This document shows, one piece after another, positions 5,590-8,744 of a DNA stretch of 8,744 bases. Under the pieces are notes generated by a model. That model did not search any database, was not told the origin of the DNA, and was given only the letters and a program-made list of their open reading frames with translations. This DNA comes from Clostridiales bacterium. GTDB lineage: Bacteria > Bacillota > Clostridia > Christensenellales > Aristaeellaceae. Both the position numbers and the translations under genes were made by a program. The stretch spans positions 1 to 8,744 of the forward strand of contig SFHU01000115.1 of NCBI GenBank assembly GCA_004555535.1, read 5' to 3'. Position 1 is the first letter of the stretch; the number at the start of each line of letters is the position of its first letter.

Positions 5590-8402
5590 TGTCCCTGTTC
5601 CTCCGAACCGTCGTCCTCCGGCGTCTGCGCCGCCTCCGCGCTCTGCGCTTCTTCCGCTCCGTCAGGCTCCTCCTTCTCCGTCGGCTCGCCCAGGTACGTC
5701 AGGCGCAGCGTGGTGCCTGCCGCCCTGTCCTTGATCGTCAGCGTCTGATTGCGCAGGCTGACCACACCAAATCCCGCCGAGGTCGGATAGGGCGCGTCGC
5801 CCAGCGTGATGTCATAGTTGCTGCCGCCGAAGTAGCGCTCCTCGCCCGCAATGCAGCAGGTTCCGTCACGGCGGAAGATGTATTCCGTGCCGCGTGTGTC
5901 CTTCCAGCGGCCGATGATCCTGTAGACATACGCATCCAGCAGCTTTTCTGCCTTCGTGTTGTCGGGAATCCGCTCGAGCACAGGCAGCGCGTCAAGCGGC
6001 CTCTTCGCGTCGATCAGGCTCTGCGCATAGGTCAGGCAGGCGTCCTCGTACATCCTCGGAATATCCGCATAGCGCTGCGGCAGCGCCTCCTGCCAGACGT
6101 CCTCCAGCCCGGCAATCACGCTGGCATAGTCGCCATTCTGCATGTCCAGCCGCGCAGCCGTGTAGGTCGCGCCCAGCCAGGCCGTCTCGCAGGCCGCCGT
6201 GCGCGCTTTCGCATCCTCATAGCTGCCCAGCGCGGCAAAGGCCGACGCCGCCTCCTGGTACTGTCCCTTTTCCTCCAGTGCCGCCGCCGCGTCGTAGCTC
6301 GCGACCATCGCCAGGCTCTCCGCGTCCAGATAGACGCCACAGGCCTCAAACTGCGCCGCGGCCTCGTCGTAGCGCGCCTCGCTGCTCAGCTGCTTCGCCA
6401 GCGCATAGCGGCTGCGCATCGCCTGGCCCGCGCTGTCCGTATAGTCGCCCAGCGCCTCAAAGCGCTCCAGCGCGATGTCGTAATCGCCCGCTTCAAAGTC
6501 CGCCGCGGCGAGCGCATAGCGGCAGGCCTTCGCCTGCTCCTTCGCGTCCTGATACTTGCCCAGGTTTTCAAAGCGAGCAAGCGCCGCCTCGGGGTCGCGC
6601 TCCATATCGCGCACGGCCAGCGCGTATTCGATGGCGTTTCGGCGCTGCGCGGCATCCTCATAGCTGCCCAGCTCCGCGTACTGAAGCGCCGCCTCCTCGC
6701 TGCGACCGGCCTCCTCCATCGTCTGCGCATAGGCGTATTTCGCCTCTTTGAGCAGCTCGTCCGCCTCGCCGTCGCCGTCAAGCTGCTCCAGCCAGCGGAC
6801 CGCTTCCTCATAGTCGCCCCCGGCAAGCGCCGCAGAGCCGAGCGTCAGCGCGGCATCGGCAAAGCGCTCCTGTGCGTCCTCATAGTCCCCGGCCAGGCGC
6901 AGCTGCTCCGCCGCCGTCTCCAGCTCGCCCTCGCCAAGCGCCTGCATGCCCAGCGTGTAGCGGCACAGCTTCGCGCGGGTCTCGGCTTCCTCGTAGATGC
7001 CCAGGCTCTCATAGAGCTCCGCTGCCGCAGCGTATTCGCCCGCCTCCTGCTCCTCAAGCGCCTGCGCGTAGCGGCACTGGCGGATGAGCGAAATGGCGTC
7101 CGGCTCCTGCGTCACCTGCAGGAACTGCTCGCAGGCCAGCGCATACTGCCCCTCGCGCATCAGCTGTCTGCCGTAGAGGTAGATGCATTCCGCGCGCCGC
7201 GCGTCCGCGTCCCCCTCGCCTTCCAGCGAGGCAAAGCGCTCGATGGCCGCCTTATAGTCGAGCCGCTCCTGCGCGGCCTCCGCGATGGCGTAGATGACCT
7301 CGCGCAGCATCGCCTGCGCGGCCTCGCTGCTTTCAAGCGGCCTGAGCAGTTCCTCTGCTCGCTCAAGCTCGCCGCCCGCGCGCGCCAGCTCCGCGCGCTC
7401 AAGCACGGCGCGCTCATAGAGCGCATCGCCCTCCGGCGTGCCCAGCGCCTGCGCGCGGCTTGCCGCCTGAGCGAAGGCCTCGTCCGTGCCTACGTCAAGA
7501 AGGCCCTCGATGATCCGGCGCTCCGCCTCCCGGGCGCGCTCGCCGGCGTTCATAAAGCCCGGCCAGTAGGCGTTAACCCAGAGGAACGTCTCCTTCGCGT
7601 CCGCCGCCCGGCCCTCGTCAAGCTCCCTCTGCGCCCACCAGCAGGCCGCATAGGGCACGCCCCAGCGCGCCGCCGCCAGGCCCGCAGCCAGCAGCGCCAG
7701 CAGCACGACCACAGCCGTCAGCCGCCTGCGCCGCTTTTGGGCGCGCTGCTGCGCCTGCGTCATCTCCCGGGCGGTCTCCTCGCTGCTGCGCCGGAGGGTG
7801 TCCCTCGTCTGCTGCTCCAGCTGCCGCTCCTTGCGGCCCACGGTCGAATCGATCGCCGCGAAGGAATAGTCCCTGAGCACCTGCTCCCGCTCGCGCTCGC
7901 AGCGGCGGCAATGATCGTCGCTCGTGCGGTTCGCCCGTCCGCAGACACACATCCAGACGATATCGTCCTCGCGCGCATAGCCCGCCGCATCCGGCCCCGC
8001 GACCGCGCGCAGTCGGTCCAGCTCGCGGCCCTCCGGCAACGCGTTGGGCGTGAACTCGCGCACGTTGCGCTCCTCCCGCCGCCAGACCACGCCATCCTGA
8101 AACCAGACCTTCTCCACCGACGCCTCCACGCGCTCGGCGCCCTCGAGGTGGTCCGGCAGAAACGCGCCGGAAAACCTCGCGCGCGCCTCGCCCCGGGCCG
8201 CCGCGCGCACGAGCCTGCCGCCGATGCGGCCGCCCTCTGCGTCAAAGCCGATGATGTTCATCTGCAGGCTGTCGATGACCTTCTCCGACAGGTTGAAGAA
8301 CTCAATGACGCAGACAAGCTGTCCCCTGCTGCCGGATTCTTCGCTCTCCTGTCCGATTCTGACGCTGACAACCTCCACAGGGCAGGTCAAATCGCTCTTC
8401 AT
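5586..8402 (-). CDS. Zinc-ribbon, single-pass membrane protein with TPR-like repeats and C-terminal beta domain
   Basis: A 938-residue multidomain protein of unknown function. In order: a beta-rich N-terminal domain (about 6-118); a zinc ribbon C152-x-C154-x10-C165-x2-C168; a charged, probably helical stretch (170-227) ending in RRRR; one membrane segment (228-247); a helical region including at least nine repeats of about 37 residues (roughly 382-801) with consensus Y-x-x-A-x3-F-E-x-L-G-x-Y-x-D-A-x6-C-R-Y-A-L-A; a beta domain (828-905, starting GRWKDTRGTEYIFRRDGT) resembling lipocalin-like or DUF5640-type domains; and an acidic Glu/Asp tail. Positive-inside reasoning puts the zinc ribbon in the cytoplasm and the repeats outside. 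The ATG at 8402 is chosen because AGAGGTGA precedes it and the longer frame to 8486 would run into the pseudouridine synthase gene. It overlaps the next gene by 4 nt. A scaffold or sensor role linking cytoplasm and surface is inference. Confidence 0.85.
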   Translation of the reverse strand: MKSDLTCPVEVVSVRIGQESEESGSRGQLVCVIEFFNLSEKVIDSLQMNIIGFDAEGGRIGGRLVRAAARGEARARFSGAFLPDHLEGAERVEASVEKVWFQDGVVWRREERNVREFTPNALPEGRELDRLRAVAGPDAAGYAREDDIVWMCVCGRANRTSDDHCRRCEREREQVLRDYSFAAIDSTVGRKERQLEQQTRDTLRRSSEETAREMTQAQQRAQKRRRRLTAVVVLLALLAAGLAAARWGVPYAACWWAQRELDEGRAADAKETFLWVNAYWPGFMNAGERAREAERRIIEGLLDVGTDEAFAQAASRAQALGTPEGDALYERAVLERAELARAGGELERAEELLRPLESSEAAQAMLREVIYAIAEAAQERLDYKAAIERFASLEGEGDADARRAECIYLYGRQLMREGQYALACEQFLQVTQEPDAISLIRQCRYAQALEEQEAGEYAAAAELYESLGIYEEAETRAKLCRYTLGMQALGEGELETAAEQLRLAGDYEDAQERFADAALTLGSAALAGGDYEEAVRWLEQLDGDGEADELLKEAKYAYAQTMEEAGRSEEAALQYAELGSYEDAAQRRNAIEYALAVRDMERDPEAALARFENLGKYQDAKEQAKACRYALAAADFEAGDYDIALERFEALGDYTDSAGQAMRSRYALAKQLSSEARYDEAAAQFEACGVYLDAESLAMVASYDAAAALEEKGQYQEAASAFAALGSYEDAKARTAACETAWLGATYTAARLDMQNGDYASVIAGLEDVWQEALPQRYADIPRMYEDACLTYAQSLIDAKRPLDALPVLERIPDNTKAEKLLDAYVYRIIGRWKDTRGTEYIFRRDGTCCIAGEERYFGGSNYDITLGDAPYPTSAGFGVVSLRNQTLTIKDRAAGTTLRLTYLGEPTEKEEPDGAEEAQSAEAAQTPEDDGSEEQGQ
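6000..7259 (-). repeat. Tandem TPR-like coding repeats, about 111 bp per unit
   Basis: This region encodes residues 382-801 of the membrane protein. Successive units are 36-38 residues, apart from longer ones at the C-terminal end. They align on LG-x-Y-x-D-A, C-R-Y-A and E-A-G-D blocks. Some units are close at the DNA level: the 20-mer GCATCCTCATAGCTGCCCAG (plus strand) occurs at 6211-6230 and again at 6652-6671, 441 bp apart, which is four units with one a codon short. This suggests fairly recent unit duplication or gene conversion. Confidence 0.75.
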
Positions 8403-8407
8403 TTCTG

Positions 8408-8415
8408 TCACCTCT
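8408..8415 (-). promoter_or_regulatory. Ribosome binding site for the zinc-ribbon/TPR protein
   Basis: On the minus strand AGAGGTGA precedes the ATG at 8402, with 8 nt between AGAGG and the start codon. It decides between this start and the in-frame ATG at 8486 inside the upstream gene. The 35-bp gap to that gene (8403-8437) shows no promoter or terminator, so co-transcription is likely. Confidence 0.75.
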
Positions 8416-8437
8416 GTATGTCCGTTGATGATGCCGT

Positions 8438-8744
8438 TCAAAGCGCCTTGAGCGCGGCGATCTCCTCCGCCGTCAGCTCGCGCCATTCCCCGCGCCGCAG
8501 CTCGCCCAGCTGAAGCGGGCCAAAGCGCACGCGCCGCAGCAGCAGCACCTTGTGCCCCACCGCGTCAAACATCCGGCGCACCTGCCGGTTCCGCCCCTCG
8601 TGGATGGTCACCAGCACGTCGGAATAGAGGCTCTCGTCGCGCACGATGCGCACGTCCGCCGGATAGGTCCGCCGCTCGTCCCCCTCCATGAAGACGCCGC
8701 GGCGGAGCCGGTCGAGCGCCTCGTTGCTGGGGTTGCCCGAGACG
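8438..8744 (-). CDS. rluB: RsuA/RluB-family 23S rRNA pseudouridine synthase, C-terminal part only
   Basis: The last 101 residues are visible; the frame continues past the window edge, so the N-terminal S4 domain and catalytic aspartate are not seen. The stretch beginning VSGNPSNEALDRLRRGVFME and continuing with the TYPADVRIV block matches the middle of the catalytic domain. EGRNRQVRRMFDAVGHKVL and then RVRFGPLQLGELRRGEWREL are the hallmark C-terminal motifs of the RsuA/RluB/RluE/RluF branch. These enzymes convert specific uridines in rRNA to pseudouridine; RluB is the usual representative in Bacillota, but the exact target cannot be read from this fragment. The TGA stop at 8438-8440 lies 35 bp before the next gene, in the same direction and without a terminator between, so it is probably an upstream member of the operon. 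Confidence 0.9.
   Translation of the reverse strand, partial: VSGNPSNEALDRLRRGVFMEGDERRTYPADVRIVRDESLYSDVLVTIHEGRNRQVRRMFDAVGHKVLLLRRVRFGPLQLGELRRGEWRELTAEEIAALKAL

Noticed and set aside
8403..8486. N-terminal extension of the zinc-ribbon/TPR protein starting at 8486
   Set aside because: It would overlap the 3' end of the pseudouridine synthase gene by 49 nt, while a good AGAGGTGA site sits before the ATG at 8402.
1..8744. Mobile element, CRISPR array, tRNA/rRNA or defence system
   Set aside because: No transposase, integrase, nuclease-effector genes, direct-repeat spacer pattern or tRNA-like clover was seen. Base composition appears even across the window by eye.

Overview
The window is a compact, GC-rich stretch of bacterial chromosome in which every supportable gene lies on the minus strand, so transcription runs from position 8744 toward 1. 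Gene content suggests a high-GC member of the Bacillota, probably a gut-type clostridial lineage. The pointers are a NusG-domain-II membrane protein, a long CDF transporter with an extra C-terminal domain, an Eis-like acetyltransferase, TTGAAA/TATAAT promoter spacing and AGGAG-type ribosome binding sites. This placement is inference; no 16S or marker gene is present.

In transcription order, the first block (8744 to 2218) reads as one operon with no room for internal terminators. It holds the 3' end of an RsuA/RluB-type 23S rRNA pseudouridine synthase (8438-8744, cut by the window edge). Next is a 938-residue single-pass membrane protein combining a zinc ribbon, about 37-residue TPR-like repeats and a C-terminal beta domain (5586-8402). 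Then come a small membrane-anchored NusG-domain-II protein (5209-5589, GTG start), an acyltransferase-3 membrane protein (3989-5212), endonuclease IV Nfo (3132-3986) and a ketopantoate reductase-like protein (2218-3135). Three junctions are 4-nt stop/start overlaps and one is a 2-nt gap, so translational coupling is likely. The middle three genes are envelope-directed and could form a cell-surface module; Nfo and the reductase are housekeeping-type enzymes.

The operon ends in a 231-bp intergenic region (1987-2217). It contains a perfect 16-bp palindrome, a GC hairpin, an intrinsic terminator and a potentially structured leader. After it comes a CDF-family metal exporter (808-1986) whose transport-site residues (Asn-Asp/Asp-Asp) point to manganese rather than zinc. 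That gene ends at a strong intrinsic terminator. The terminator overlaps the -35 box of an almost ideal promoter, with an extended TATAAT -10, that drives an Eis-like GNAT acetyltransferase (1-732, C-terminus outside the window).

No tRNA, rRNA, CRISPR, insertion sequence or phage gene was seen, and no gene-free stretch exceeds 300 bp. The long plus-strand reading frames are antisense shadows of the GC-rich minus-strand genes. I found no clear new defence or mobile system. The most unusual items are the zinc-ribbon/TPR membrane protein and the layered hairpins ahead of the predicted Mn exporter.
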